DNA from: Diplonema papillatum
Taxonomy: Eukaryota > Euglenozoa > Diplonemea > Diplonemida > Diplonemidae
Assembly (NCBI GenBank): GCA_030068145.1
Contig: JAPJBO010000479.1
Span: 107,980-171,979 of the forward strand
Direction of reading: 5' to 3'
DNA: 64,000 nt
Under the pieces are notes generated by a model. It saw nothing but the letters and a program-made list of their open reading frames with translations. It did no database searches and was not told the origin of the DNA. The position numbers were made by a program, and so were the translations under genes. Shown in pieces: positions 39,202-49,604 of this stretch. Position 1 is the stretch's first letter. Every line of letters starts with the position of its first letter.

Positions 39202-40735
39202 TGATGAGTATGACGGATACAGGGCACCCTTGAAGGATACCGTTGGTCACACTGAACTCCCTGCCCACCCCTAATGGTAGCTTGAAGCGTCTCGCGAGCA
39301 GTCTGTAGATAGCCCTCAGCGGCTTGAGAACCCGATTGTGCAATCCTAAGTCCTCGGCTAAGCGCAGTACTATCTCTCGCGGGACCATGTCGAAGCATTT
39401 CCGGAAGTCCAGCGCCACACCGTAGAGCGGCTCCCCGTCTAACAAGGCGTCCTCCATCTCGAGCCCAATTTCCATCAAGACGTCCTCGATCCGGTGACCC
39501 GGTCGAAAGCCTTTCTGTCCTTCTTCGATCCATTCCTCTTGCCACAGAACTATGTCCGCCAGCCTGCGGCAGGCCCATAAGCGGTACACGGCGGATGTGA
39601 CGGTTATCGGTCTTGTGTGCAGCGGGTCTTGACTCTCATCCTTCGGCACCATCGACACCAGCGCAGTTGTCATGCTTGCCGGCCAGTCTCCAGTTGCTTC
39701 GACCAGGTTCATGACGTCTGCAAGTGCATTCAGCAGGGGGAGCGGCAACTCCCGCAGTTCAGCCATACGCCAGCCATCCACCCCTGACGCGCTTTTCTTC
39801 GGCTTCTTCCTCAGCAGAATTCGCAGCTCCTCCCCCGTGATTGTTCCGGCTTCCATCATATGTGGGCCGATGTGATCCCGGAACCGATCCCGAAACGGCT
39901 CGTACTCCGGCTCTGGCCCGTCCTTGTACTTACGCAGGATAGGGTCCCACGCAGTGTTCAGCACCTCGTCCATCTCGTCAACATTTGCAGTCACTCCCGC
40001 CCCCTTTCGCAACACCCCCGACGGCTCAGCGCGTCCGGCGCAGATGGTTGTCAGACATCGTCTGCTCGCATCGGCCCTCTCGTTCAGCTTGTCTCGGTAT
40101 TTCGTAAACCTGGCCGCCGATCCTTCCTTTCCGAGTCTGCTCGTCTCTTCCCGCAATGCCGTGAGAAGCTGCTTCGCCTCCTCATGATCCGGGAATCCTT
40201 CTGTCCCTTGGCCATCTTTCATGCACGCCTGTGCCAGCCGCCTGCTGTTCTGCCAGCAACGGGATACCTCATGCGGAACTGCCTCCGGCCCGCGCCGTTG
40301 CGCAAGGTAGCTGCAGATGCGTTCCATCCTGTGGATGGCCTTCCGGAGCCGTAGCTGTCTGCTGTTCGCCGCCCCCGACCCGTCGCTCGCAGTGCTTGCC
40401 GTGATACAGACTCTTTTAGGTGACGTCTTTATCCCCCGTCCCGTACTTCTTCCCCTTTCTTCCGCAGGGATTCCGAAGGCATCCTGCAAGTACTGCTCAC
40501 TGACTCGTGACCACTCGAGCCAGGCCTCTTCCGCTCGCTGTGCTGCCAGCCGTTCCGCGAAATCGGAGTTGGCCAGTCTCTGTACGGCTTCCCTGTAAGC
40601 TTCTGTGTCCGAGAGGCCCCACTTGGGTCCCCCCTCCGTAGAGATTTCCCGCGGTACTTTAAATCGCCACACGATTTGGCGCAGCGCCGCAATGTCCAGG
40701 GTCATTGTCACGAGCCGGTGTCCCGGCACGTTCAC
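39191..40735 (-). pseudogene. LINE-A linker and RT N-terminal part
   Basis: 514 codons, from the last endonuclease strand (GHRLVTMTLD) through an alpha-helical linker to RT fingers and palm. Present are KSASGVDGWRMAELREL (motif 1 type), ALVSMVPKDESQ...RPITVTS (motif 2), GVALDFRKCFDMVPRE with the first catalytic Asp (motif A) and NGILQGCPVSVILINA (motif B). The frame ends in a stop right after motif B. Motif C lies in another frame about 20 codons on, so at least one indel, probably two, separates them. Confidence 0.93.
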
Positions 40736-41102
40736 CGCGGTGGTGACGCATTGGCGGAAAGCTCCCGTCGTTATTCGGTTGAGGAGTATGCGGTCGATCC
40801 TCGTGCCCGATGTCCGGGCGCTGGTAAAGGTCGGTGGCGGTGGTGTGTCGGTACGTGCATGGTGCAGTTCCGCTGCGTCGGACCATCCATTCCTTAGTGC
40901 CTTCCGCAGTGTACAGGGGACCGGTCTTCTTCTGTGTTCAGGTCACCCATCACCATTATGGGGACGTCACCGAGGCTATCCGCCGCTGCGAAGAGGATCT
41001 TCTCCAGCATGTCCTCACGCTCCTCGCTCCGCCCTCCCGTTTCCGGAAGGGCAGTAGACATTGAACACGTGCACGAACGTGTTGCCGGCCCCTGTTGCAT
41101 GT

Positions 41103-41155
41103 TTAGCATTGAGTTCTTTTACGTACATGAACCACATGGATTAACATGCACTGTG
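41103..41155 (-). mobile_element. LINE-A 3' stub between two LINE copies
   Basis: Only the last 46 or so bases of the LINE-A 3' UTR are present (TTTAGCATTGAGTTCTTTTA to TTAACATGCACTG), flanked on both sides by GTTTAGCA. Confidence 0.85.
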
Positions 41156-41536
41156 TTTAGCATTGAGTTCTTTAAGGTGCAAGTGCCATCAAGGCAGGCG
41201 AGCACTGTTCACGGGCTAGCGTTACTTTATGACGTCGTCCGTCGGGAGAGTCAACGATGATGAGGATGTGGTCAAACTAGTCATTTCCAAGTCAAGTTCA
41301 ATTCCCGCTCGCTTTCGCGGTGCGGACTTTCCGGGCCGGTTTGGCTGTTTCCGGGTCGACGATGGGGAAGAAGTCAGGCATTCCATTTCGTGATCGAGCG
41401 TAGAGTTGTTCACGGCCTGCCGCGATCGCTTCGATCTTCGTGGCTTCCCTGTCGGGGATGCGAGCTTCGAGGACTCCTGCAGGGGTCGCTTCCGCCTCCT
41501 TCTGGGAGGCGCGTCTTTGGGCTCGCCGGTTGTTGG
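41156..41536 (-). mobile_element. LINE-B, 3' end of a second subfamily
   Basis: The minus frame of about 105 codons is Lys/Arg/Ser/Pro-rich and ends LPTDDVIK, parallel to the GDDVIR ending of LINE-A. The 3' UTR differs in the middle (AAGGTGCAAGTGCCAT) but has the same last bases AACTCAATGCTAAA. The 5' edge joins the R1 copy at GATGTTTAGCA (41536-41546), so this was probably the first LINE to land there. Confidence 0.85.
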
Positions 41537-41580
41537 ATGTTTAGCAGGGGTTGCCATGTAGCCCGTATCGGTCTAGTGTC

Positions 41581-41767
41581 CTGGTAGTTGTTGCCTTGGC
41601 GGCAGTCTGATTGTTATCTGTGTCTTCTATTACGTAGTTGTGTGCTAAAGGGACTTACTGAGCTGATAGTTTTTTTTTTGTTTCGTTATCGGATGTGTCA
41701 GATTGTCCATTCGGCTCGAGACTTCTCTTTTAACTTTGCCGTGTTAGCTGGAAGTGTGCATGTGTAG
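41581..41767. other. Spacer
   Basis: No feature recognised between the R1 end and the next tandem array. Confidence 0.4.
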
Positions 41768-42340
41768 CCTTCGGTTGAACTCGGTACAGCATCAGTCGAT
41801 CTCGCACGGGGATGGCTTGGGATACCTTCATTCTCGGTGTCTGAAACTTATGGCTGGCAGAAAAGTGTGCAACGTGGTCTTAGGTTGAACTCGGTACAGC
41901 ATCAGTCGATCTCGCACGGGGATGGCTTGGGATACCTTCATTCTCGGTGTCTGAAACTTAATGGCTGGCAGAAAAGTGTGCAACGTTGGCTTAAATTGAA
42001 CTCGGTACAGCATCAGTTCCGATCTCGTCCAGGGATGGCATTGAACACTTTTATTATTGGTGTCTGAAACCTGTGGCTGGCAGAGAAGTGGTCTTTGGTT
42101 GAACTCGTTACAGCATCAGTTCCGATCTCGTGCAGGAGTGGCTTTGGACACCTTTATTATTGGTGTCTGAAACCTGTGGCTGGCAGGAAAGCGATCCGTG
42201 GTCCCAAGTTAAACTCAATACGCCATCAGTCCCGATCGCGTACAGGAATGGCTTCGGAACAGCTTCATTCTCGGTGCCTCAATTTGTCGCTGGCAGAAAC
42301 GTGTTGCATGAACTCGATACAGCATCAGTCCCGAACTCAT
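41768..42340. repeat. About 117-bp tandem array, five units, graded divergence
   Basis: Units share TTGAACTCGGTACAGCATCA, GATGGCTTGGGATACCTTCA and CTGGCAGAAAAGTGTGCAAC. The first two are nearly identical; the third to fifth drift progressively and change length. Confidence 0.93.
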
Positions 42341-42638
42341 ATTCCGGCTAGGCCGCGATGTGCCGCACACGCAGACATCGCGGCGTCGCTGACACGACAG
42401 CAGAAGAAAAGGCAGAGAGATTTCATTTTTATGCGTCTCTTTGCAAGAGTATACGTCACTCTTGCCCGGGGGAAGGAGTCAGGAAACAGAAGAAAGAGAG
42501 CAGTCAGTGGTGTGTGAGAGGCCGGCCGGGCGGGGGATTGGACGCGGACGACGGGGGAAAGCGGCCAAAATGAAAGAAGAACCCGAGAGGTTGGGGTGGG
42601 TGGACGGGGAATGGCGGCGGGGGCAGTGATTGCAGCAT
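42341..42638. other. Spacer
   Basis: GC- and GA-rich, with several short overlapping frames, none recognised. Confidence 0.35.
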
Positions 42639-43032
42639 GAGAGCGTTTTGCTAACGTGTCATAGTAAGAGAGCGTTTTGCTAACGTGTCATAGTAAGAGA
42701 GCGTTTTGCTAACGTGTCATAGTAAGAGAGCGTTTTGCTAACGTATCATAGTAAGAGAGCGTTTTGCTAACGTATCATAGTAAGAGAGCGTTTTGCTAAC
42801 GTATCATAGTAAGAGAGCGTTTTGCTAACGTATCATAGTAAGAGAGCGTTTTGCTAACGTGTCATAGTAAGAGAGCGTTTTGCTAACGTGTCATAGTAAG
42901 AGAGCGGTTTGCTAACGTGTCGTAGTAAGAAGCGTTTTGCTAACGTGTCGTAGTAAGAGAGCGTTTTGCTAACGTGTCATAGTAAGAGAGCGTTTTGCTA
43001 ACGTGTCATAGTAAGAGAGCGTTTTGCTAACG
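42639..43032. repeat. 29-bp minisatellite, about 13.5 units
   Basis: The unit is AGAGCGTTTTGCTAACGTGT plus CATAGTAAG. Units 4-8 carry GTATCATAG for GTGTCATAG. Two later units have GTCGTAG, and one has lost a base. The variants are grouped, which fits spread by local slippage or unequal exchange. Confidence 0.97.
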
Positions 43033-43079
43033 TGGGTCGCAATTCGTCTGGACGCCTCACGACACGGTGGTTTTTTTTT

Positions 43080-43345
43080 TTTTGTTTTTAGAACGCAAGT
43101 TCACTTAGAGATCTGGGGTTTTATATCCGGGTGACCGTTGTCGAAAATGGTTCCTTTTACGGTATCGTATATTAGTGTGCCTGTTCTGCGAGTGCCGGTC
43201 GATCGTTTCCCCGCTTGTATTTGCCTTGTGTCATTTTCAGGTTGGAAATTCCGATCAGCCACCAAAACAGGCTGGCCTGCGTCTTTTCAGCCTGCCCGCG
43301 GAACGTTGAAGGGCAACCCGCCAAAGGGTGCTAGCACTACAAAAA
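43080..43345. repeat. R1 copy (minus) followed by a family P copy (plus)
   Basis: 43088-43175 is R1 (AACGCAAGTTCACTTAGAG, GGGTGACCGTTGTCG, TACGGTATCGTATATTAGTG). 43190-43345 is family P (GTGCCGGTCGATCGTTTCCC, CCGATCAGCCACCAAAACAG, TTGAAGGGCAACCCGCC). Confidence 0.7.
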
Positions 43346-43491
43346 GGGGGCGAGGGAAGTTGGGTGTTGAAGCTGGCTGCCGAAAATCCCGTCTAAAAGA
43401 TGAGTGACACGAGTACGCGTTTTTCGAAGGCGATAGACGTTTTCCGCGTACCGCAAACACTGCCAGGCCGTGGGGAGGGGAGAAAAAGGGA

Positions 43492-43740
43492 TTGCAAGAA
43501 CGTGCTTGGAATGGGTATGTGCTCAACACCGCACTAGTCCCGTCTGCGCCGTGTTTCGGTCCTTTAAGCCACGGACACACAAGGCGGACCATCATCGGCG
43601 TGGAACCTGAGTGTCTGCAGACAGGACTGCGGTGTGAGTCTAGTTTGTCAGGCGGTGTTCGTAGCTCGTCACAGCCAGGACCACCCGTGCTACTAGAGCA
43701 CAGGCGAATCCGTCAGGGGGGGGGGGGGGGGGGGGGGGTG
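43492..43740 (+). repeat. Family U copy ending in a poly-G run
   Basis: A well-preserved U copy whose last segment (GAGCACAGGCGAATCCGTCA) passes directly into about 22 G residues. The copy at 25253 lacks that run. Confidence 0.85.
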
Positions 43741-43975
43741 ATTGAAGTGGGCGCAAAAATTTGGGATTGTACCTGCGGATGGATCGCACCGTTGATGTCC
43801 CGTGTATCAGGGGGGATGCGTGAAACGTGCGTCGGAATGGGTGGGTTTTGCTCAACACTGATGCCCTGCCTGCTCGTCGTTCGGGATATGCAAGCCACCG
43901 GCTTATTATAGGGCGGACCTCTGTTTCGCCAGTCCGCAGCTTGTCGCTTACTCATGCTGCACGAGCAAATCCCTT

Positions 43976-44167
43976 GCTAGAGAGGGGAGAAAACAATACA
44001 ACTACAAAATGGGTCTTTTTTTGTTGAACGCTTACACCCGCCACTAAACCCAGATTTTCCTGGGTTTCGTGTGGGACTACAGCACATTTTTACCGTCCTT
44101 CGATCTATCGCAACTGGCAGTCTCCTCAAGCGTTTCCTACAAAGCGGGTGCCTATACAACAACAAAA
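43976..44167 (+). repeat. SINE-like family S copy
   Basis: Colinear with 30920-31108 from GGGGAGAAAACAATACAACT to AAGCGGGTGCCTATACAACA. Confidence 0.8.
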
Positions 44168-44650
44168 TGGACAAATGTCTTCGTGCGGCGTCACAAGAAG
44201 AACGCACTCACCTGCCAGCTGGATCCCCAGAAAGGTCGAATAAACTGCAAAAAGAATGCATGTCCCGGTGCCTCCAGCCCGGATTCGAACAAACTGCAAA
44301 AAGAATGCATGTCCCGGTGCCTCCAGCCCAGATTCGTTTGTGTCTCGGCAGGGCAGCACGCGCCCGGCAGGCGGGACTCCCGGGAAGAGCACGCCGCTCA
44401 GCACGGATCAAAAACGCAGTCCGGCCACCAGCGCAAGACGGGCGCCAAGAGCAGATCAGGACGTTGGGACCGTACCAAGCCGAAGAAGGAGTCCAAAAGC
44501 GAAGCAACAACAACAACACGGAGACGCAAACCGAAGGCAGCCAAGCAGACCTCCCAGGGCAGGGGGAACCTGCGGCGGTGAAGTAAGTGTGCGCACTAGC
44601 AGAACTCGCCTGAATTGGTAAGTTTCATGCAGTGCGCTGCCGACTGCCAA
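44168..44650 (+). other. Basic, possibly coding segment with a 54-bp duplication
   Basis: A plus frame reading through 44581 ends in a Lys/Arg-rich stretch (SGRWDRTKPKKESKSEATTT, RRRKPKAAKQTSQGRGNLRR) and stops before AAGTAAGTG. The segment TGCAAAAAGAATGCATGTCC...CCAG is duplicated at 44240-44293 and 44294-44340. It could be the tail of an unknown protein or repeat-derived. 44587-44650 begins a box element (GTGCGCTGCCGACTGCC). Confidence 0.3.
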
Positions 44651-45109
44651 TCATTAGCATCAACTGTTGAACAACGCATGGTCAACCCTTTACGGATAGG
44701 GGACACACTAACGTCGAAAAAGCGCGAACCTGAGCTGGAAATACGTCTCCGGTTGACGGTTGAGGCGGGTGGTGAAAGGGATGCAGCCGGATGATTTGCA
44801 CACTTTTAACATTGGCTAGCCAAGCTTGTGACGAAAATGCGACCGACACCAAGAACAAATTCGCTGTGGATTTAGCCTTGGCCCCACCGCGCGTCTTTTC
44901 TTTCTGACACCCTTGAACACGAAGCGATTGCCCGAAAGGATCGTTCGGTTACGAGGCACTTCCGTGTGCCAAAACAGCTGGCAGACGGGAACAGGAAGAC
45001 AATAACGGGTGAAAATACTAGACGTACAGCTGCGTTGGCTGACACCGAACGGAAGGCGGAACTACGCAAATGCAATACAAACACAATCTGACTTAGTTCT
45101 TTGCTTACA
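44651..45109. other. Unassigned stretch
   Basis: An R1-end-like piece lies at 44840-44890 (GCGACCGACACCAAGAACAA). Otherwise nothing recognised. Confidence 0.4.
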
Positions 45110-45290
45110 CAACCGTGTGATGCTTTTTTTTCACTCAGGGCTGTTGACCTGTTGTCGTAGGGGGTAGACCCGCATGACCTCACGTCCGTTCAGCACGGGT
45201 TCGGTAGTTACAGTACAGCACTTGGGATCCCTTTCGGTTCTTTGTCTAGCTTCGTCGAGCATTTCCTTCCAAGCTGGCGCTTATGTAAAG
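45110..45290 (+). repeat. Family N copy
   Basis: GACCCGCATGACCTCACGTC, GGGATCCCTTTCGGTTCTTTG, AAGCTGGCGCTTATGTAAAG. Confidence 0.75.
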
Positions 45291-45700
45291 CAAAAGAACA
45301 ACAGGCAAAACAAGAGCTCGTCGTCACTCGCACACCCCTGGCTGGAACAACAGGGCCTGTGACCCGCTTTGAGCACCTGGAGTCCGATATGTGTGCCGTT
45401 TACGGGATACATGTCGGCTTCCTACTAATGGGGGACCAAGGTAGGCACTCTCACACCTCAAACATAGGACCAACACCGGTTGATGCAAACTAATGATGAT
45501 GGCGATGATGACCATGGGAAGAGATGCTATGTGAAAACGTCACGGTTTGCGGCGGCGAGCTCATTACCGGCCGACATTTTCACGGTTTAGTACAAAATAA
45601 AAGGGGGGGGGGGGTAGGGTGATGGTGGGATGGGAGGGTGCAGGTGGGAAGAGAGGCACAAAAAAAGATATCTCTAATTTTAAACGTTGGCATCGGGGGG

Positions 45701-45750
<50 letters not shown>

Positions 45751-46039
45751 TTTTTGGTGGTCCATTCTTCGATCGGTTGGAAGGGGGGGGGAATGGTGGC
45801 GAGCGGGGAAAAAGAAAGGGGAAAGAGAAAACAGGAGGCCATGCGTAAGGGGTAGGCCGCCTTGGGCATGCGGTTGGAATGGAGAAAGGAAGAATAGAGG
45901 AGGTTTTGCATTCATGGGCAACATACTTCCCCTGCACTTGACAGAAACTGCCAGGATACACGGACAGTATGCTCTTTAGGTTTTATTTAAAGTGAATGTT
46001 CGCTTGAGACTATGGTCCCCGGTCGTAGTACTTTAGTAA
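45291..46039. repeat. Low-complexity stretch with poly-G and a long poly-T run
   Basis: A G-run at 45604-45613, a poly-T of over 40 bases at about 45706-45748, and a purine-rich segment to 45900. A short R1 piece lies at 45985-46012. No gene. Confidence 0.6.
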
Positions 46040-46280
46040 CACTAACTGCAGTACCGGAGGAAACACACAGCCGGAACGTCGGTTGCACATGAGAAGGTTA
46101 AACGAGCCAACACAAATAGGGCTGCTACAGAAGAACCTCCCTGAAAAGAGGTAGGGCCCCTGTGTGCGCGGAGAACTGTTTTACCATAGCATGTTTGGCC
46201 ATAATTTGATCAGTAGATGTACTGACCGTTTTTGTTGCTTCGTTTTATCAGTGCACCGCTCAGCTCCCGGAAAATGCTCC
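46040..46280. repeat. Family Y copy
   Basis: GGAACGTCGGTTGCACATGA, AACGAGCCAAC and a TTGCTTCGTTTTATCAGTGC end. Shared with 51795-51995, where it is inserted in family Z. A fragment is at 58640-58700 in reverse. Confidence 0.65.
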
Positions 46281-46783
46281 CTTTTTTTTATTTTCTCTCT
46301 TTTTTTTTTCTCGTTTTCAGGTTTGTTGTTTCGTGTGTGTTCTTCGTGCAAAGCAAAGAGAATGGTTTTGCGTTCGATTTACGCGCCCCTCCCACCTCCC
46401 CCTATCTCATTACCGTTGATGAATGATTGCCGGGGCGCCGTAGCGACCCACGACTTGGCTGGGAGCTGATGACGAACACCAGACAGTTTGATTGAAAAGT
46501 TTGTTTGCATTTTTTGTGCGGTCGACGACATACGTCGCTTTTTTTTTCTCTTCTTTTTTTCATTTGGGCTTTTTTTTTTTTTTTTGCGGAAACGTTTTAG
46601 TTATTTATTTATTTGTTCCTTTCCCCGCCCCACGGCAACTGCCACACAGCCCGCCCGGAGGTGGTTGGTTCCTTTGGTAGGTTTTCTACCGCCGGGCAGA
46701 AGTTGCTTGAATTCGCTGCTTTTATTTTCTTCTTCATCTTTTTTTCTTTTGTGTCCCCTGTGTTTTAGGTACCAGGGAAAGCC
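46281..46783. other. T-rich spacer
   Basis: Several poly-T runs (46283-46310, 46538-46585). No gene seen. Confidence 0.4.
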
Positions 46784-47060
46784 TGCTACACGGGAGCCAA
46801 GCTTCACGTGTTCGGCGGTACTGCAGAGCCACGGGCCTACGGGCCAAGTGGCTACCGATTTCCCAAACGAAAGCATCAAGGCGTGGCGCACCTTGGGGCT
46901 TGGCACTCGCGCTGAACATAAGCTCGTCGTAAGGTCGTCGAGACGGTCAGCCGCAGGGCAGAGCGGACGGGGTTGTGGCACTGTGCTGCCTCGGACTCAA
47001 GCTTTGCAAGCTGTGTGGTTGACCGTCACGTTCCTGGACCAGGAGCGGCCTTTTTCTTTT
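46784..47060. repeat. Duplicated block AA, copy 1
   Basis: About 260 bp shared with 54393-54650: ACGGGAGCCAAGCTTCACGT, CAAGTGGCTACCGATTTCCC, CGCACCTTGGGGCTTGGC, ACCGTCACGTTCCTGGACCA. The two differ by a few indels, so no conserved reading frame supports coding. Confidence 0.9.
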
Positions 47061-47755
47061 CTTTCTGCTTCTTCTTCTTTTTTTCTTTTGTGTCCCCTGT
47101 GTTCCTTTTCTCCCTTCGTTTTTTTTTTTTTTTTCTCTCTTTTCGCTAAAAATTGTTGTTGCAGACACCACGGAAGTCTGCCGCGAAAAGCTTTTATCTG
47201 GCAAACTCTTGCTAGAGTTTTTCGAGCTTTGAAGGTCTTGTTTTATAGAGTCTTCATCGGTTGGCCATTGAGGCTTGGTGTCGGTGGTGATGAGGGCGAA
47301 GGCAGATTCTTACGTTATACTTTCGCCTTGGCTGGCTGTGTGACGAAGATGGCCGACCACCAAGATCACATTCATCGCTAAGAGTCTTCGGCCCCCACTA
47401 ACGCTTTTGAGAGTAATTTTGAGACTTGAAAAAGGGCCGATATTGAGCCAGCCCACCCCCTATTTCCTGGAACTGTATCGAATTGCATCGAATTGCCTGC
47501 CGCTGTCTATCAGCAGTCTATCAGCAGCGGGCCGGCTCACCGGTATTTTAAAGTCTCCGGTTGATCGTTGAGGTTGGAGAGTCGAAAATGTTTCTTTTTT
47601 TTTCGTCTTCCGGCGGAATTCGCTCAGTCGGTTGCCTGTTAAGGGCTCTTTTTGGATGGAAGGCGCAACGTCTTGGTTTCCGCAGTAGCATTTTAATTTA
47701 TTTTCCCGGTCAAAAAGAACGCGTTTGAGAAAACATTTGCCTTTTTTTCTTTGCA
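47061..47755. other. Gene-free stretch
   Basis: R1-like cores lie at 47240-47275 and 47545-47575 (TTAAAGTCTCCGGTTGATCG). An inverted relative of a short CAGCGGCAGGCA repeat also at 34480 lies at 47495-47525. Confidence 0.4.
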
Positions 47756-48071
47756 GCGGCGCCACTTTTCTCCCACCGATTCTAAGCGCACTCGTCAGCA
47801 TGATGCCGTAGTTTGCGACGGTGGCTTCTTGGTACCGTATAGCCGTCTCTCTTCTCGTATTATTTTGGGTGTTCTTGTGGTTGCTGTAGGTTTGCTGTTG
47901 GATTTGATCCAAGAAATGAGGCGGGGCAAGCGAAGCCGCAGTGATTGTCACGCCATTTTGATCGCTGGCTTATTTCCCATCGACGGATCCACTCCCGAAG
48001 ACGTCGCGCGGGCTGTCTGCAGGGGTGCTGTGAAGTGCCGTCTTCTCGTGCAAGGCACGTCCACACGGTGA
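47756..48071 (+). other. Candidate exon of an unidentified membrane protein
   Basis: A strong acceptor (CTTTTTTTCTTTGCAG at 47740-47755) precedes an open plus frame to a stop at 48069-48071. It includes a hydrophobic segment SRIILGVLVVAVGLLLDLIQ, a basic EMRRGKRSRSD, and AGLFPIDGSTPEDVARAVCR. The polypyrimidine tract and the single membrane span make it the best unassigned exon on the plus strand, but I know no family for it. Confidence 0.35.
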
Positions 48072-48107
48072 AGCCGAGCCTGAGAAGCTGGAGCTAACGA
48101 GTCACAC

Positions 48108-48322
48108 CTACACGGTGCACTAGTCATGCCAGTTACTAGTCACTTACTAGTCAGAAATTACTAGTCACGTGACTGCTGTCAGTAGTAAGAATGACTACTG
48201 TGGTAGTAAGCCCTCTTTTCAGTAGCAATATGACTAGTCACGTCAAATCAGTAGTAAGCACTTTTCAGTAGTAATATGACTAGTCATTACGCTGTTTTTC
48301 AAATGACTAGTGCACCGTGTAG
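48108..48322. mobile_element. MITE with perfect 20-bp terminal inverted repeats
   Basis: The left end CTACACGGTGCACTAGTCAT and right end ATGACTAGTGCACCGTGTAG are exact complements. The interior is built of repeated ACTAGTCA, CAGTAGTAAG and CAGTAGTAATATGAC motifs. No coding potential and no clear target duplication. No other copy was seen in this window. Confidence 0.92.
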
Positions 48323-48674
48323 ATCTCACCCTCCCCCCCACTCGTCGACGGTACGACTGCTGATGAAAACTGGCATTTCTAATTTTTCTACGGCGGCTGA
48401 CCCCACGTCCTTTCCTTGTTCCCTGCTTCCGCGCCTCACTTCTGAGGAGGAGATGCCGTGAGATTGGCGCAATTCTTCCGAAGAAGCTCTTTTTCGTGCG
48501 GCCAACAGTAGCACGGCGGAGTATACAGCTTTTTTCCCGTCAGGATTTAGCTCGAAACCTGTAACAACTTTTCGGACGGTGCGTACACAGCAGCACCATG
48601 AGCGCTGTGTCCTTTACACATCTCACGTAGCAGCAGGAGCATTTTATCCTCGTCGGTACTGGTAGCAGCGGTGC
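48323..48674. other. Unassigned stretch
   Basis: No gene or repeat family recognised. Confidence 0.4.
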
Positions 48675-48830
48675 TTTCGATCGGTTTTCCCGTTGTATTT
48701 ACCCTGTGTATATTCAGGTAAGGAATTCTGATCAACCACCAAAACACGCTGCCTACGTCTTTTTAGCCTGCACAATACATTGAAGGGCAACCCGCAAGAT
48801 TGTCAGTACTGTAAAAGGATTTTCTTCCTA
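48675..48830 (+). repeat. Family P copy
   Basis: CGATCGGTTTTCCCGTTGTA, GAATTCTGATCAACCACCAA, TTGAAGGGCAACCCGCAAGA, tail AGTACTGTAAAAGG. The arms GGTTGATC and GATCAACC pair in most copies. Confidence 0.85.
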
Positions 48831-49103
48831 CATTTTCCCGACAATTTCTTATTTTTTTCCCCCGGCCTTGCAGATTGAGACCGGTCGTGCAACGCAAGCT
48901 AAGCCCCCTGTTCGGGAAACGGTCGCTGAGCGAAACTAGAAGAGGCCATCGATCATTTCGGTGTCATCTTTTCTTTTACAATGCGGGCACCGCGCGCTAT
49001 CCGAAGACTCCATCCGCGCGACGTGGGAGGGGGGAGAGAAGGCCGTTGGACGGTACGCACACCCGCCCTCATCTCATAGTGTGTGCGACCCTGGGCTATT
49101 ATT

Positions 49104-49262
49104 GTCCGTGTTTCCTTAGATCTTTCCATTATAGTCCGTGTTTCCTTAGATCTTTCCATTATAGTCCGTGTTTCCTTAGATCTTTCCATTATAGTCCGTG
49201 ATTCCTTAGATTAGACAAGTTTGGGTCCCAAGTTTGGGTCCCAAGTTTGGGTCCAAGCTTGG
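49104..49262. repeat. Two adjacent short tandem arrays
   Basis: About 3.5 units of a 30-bp repeat (CCGTGTTTCCTTAGATCTTT plus CCATTATAGT) are followed by four units of a 14-bp repeat (AAGTTTGGGTCCC). Confidence 0.95.
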
Positions 49263-49360
49263 GAAAACAACCCAGTTCGGAATTTTCTGGTTCCACACTT
49301 TCATCCTCTGTGCCATCGGTGTGTTTCGTTTGAAAAAAAAAAAAAAAACACAAAGAAAAA

Positions 49361-49392
<32 letters not shown>

Positions 49393-49604
49393 AAGCGGAG
49401 GGCAAAGCAGCTGGATCCGGCCGGGTCTTGAAACTTTATGAGAGCCACTTCCGAAAATATGCGTTTTTTGTTCTCTCCCGTTGGAAAGAACGGCGGGGGT
49501 GAGAGGGGGTGGGGGATGCAAGAACGTGCTTGGAATGGTAACACCGACCATTTCCCTCGCAAAAAAGAAAAAGAACAAAAAAAAAAAAAAAAAAAAAAAA
49601 AAAA
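49263..49604. repeat. Poly-A-rich low-complexity stretch
   Basis: Interrupted A-runs at 49333-49394 and 49568-49604. No gene. Confidence 0.6.

Larger units (their letters stand above)
36413..41102 (-). mobile_element. LINE-A, longest copy (APE endonuclease remnant, RT, Cys/His tail)
   Basis: In gene direction: a partial AP-endonuclease domain with frameshifts (41100-40700; VFNVYCPSGN, VMVMGDLN, RIDRILLN and a GHRLV in the SDH position), a linker, reverse transcriptase and a C-terminal region. The 5' end is cut inside the endonuclease at 41102. The 3' UTR is short and ends TGCTAAA with no poly-A. With an APE endonuclease and a single large ORF it belongs among APE-type non-LTR elements, not the R2 type. 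Frameshifts make this copy inactive. Confidence 0.95.

Noticed and set aside
42639-43032. CRISPR-like array
   Set aside because: The 29-bp units are contiguous, with no unique spacers; it is a plain minisatellite.
43640-43911. Coding potential across family U copies
   Set aside because: Frames differ among copies and are broken by poly-G expansion.
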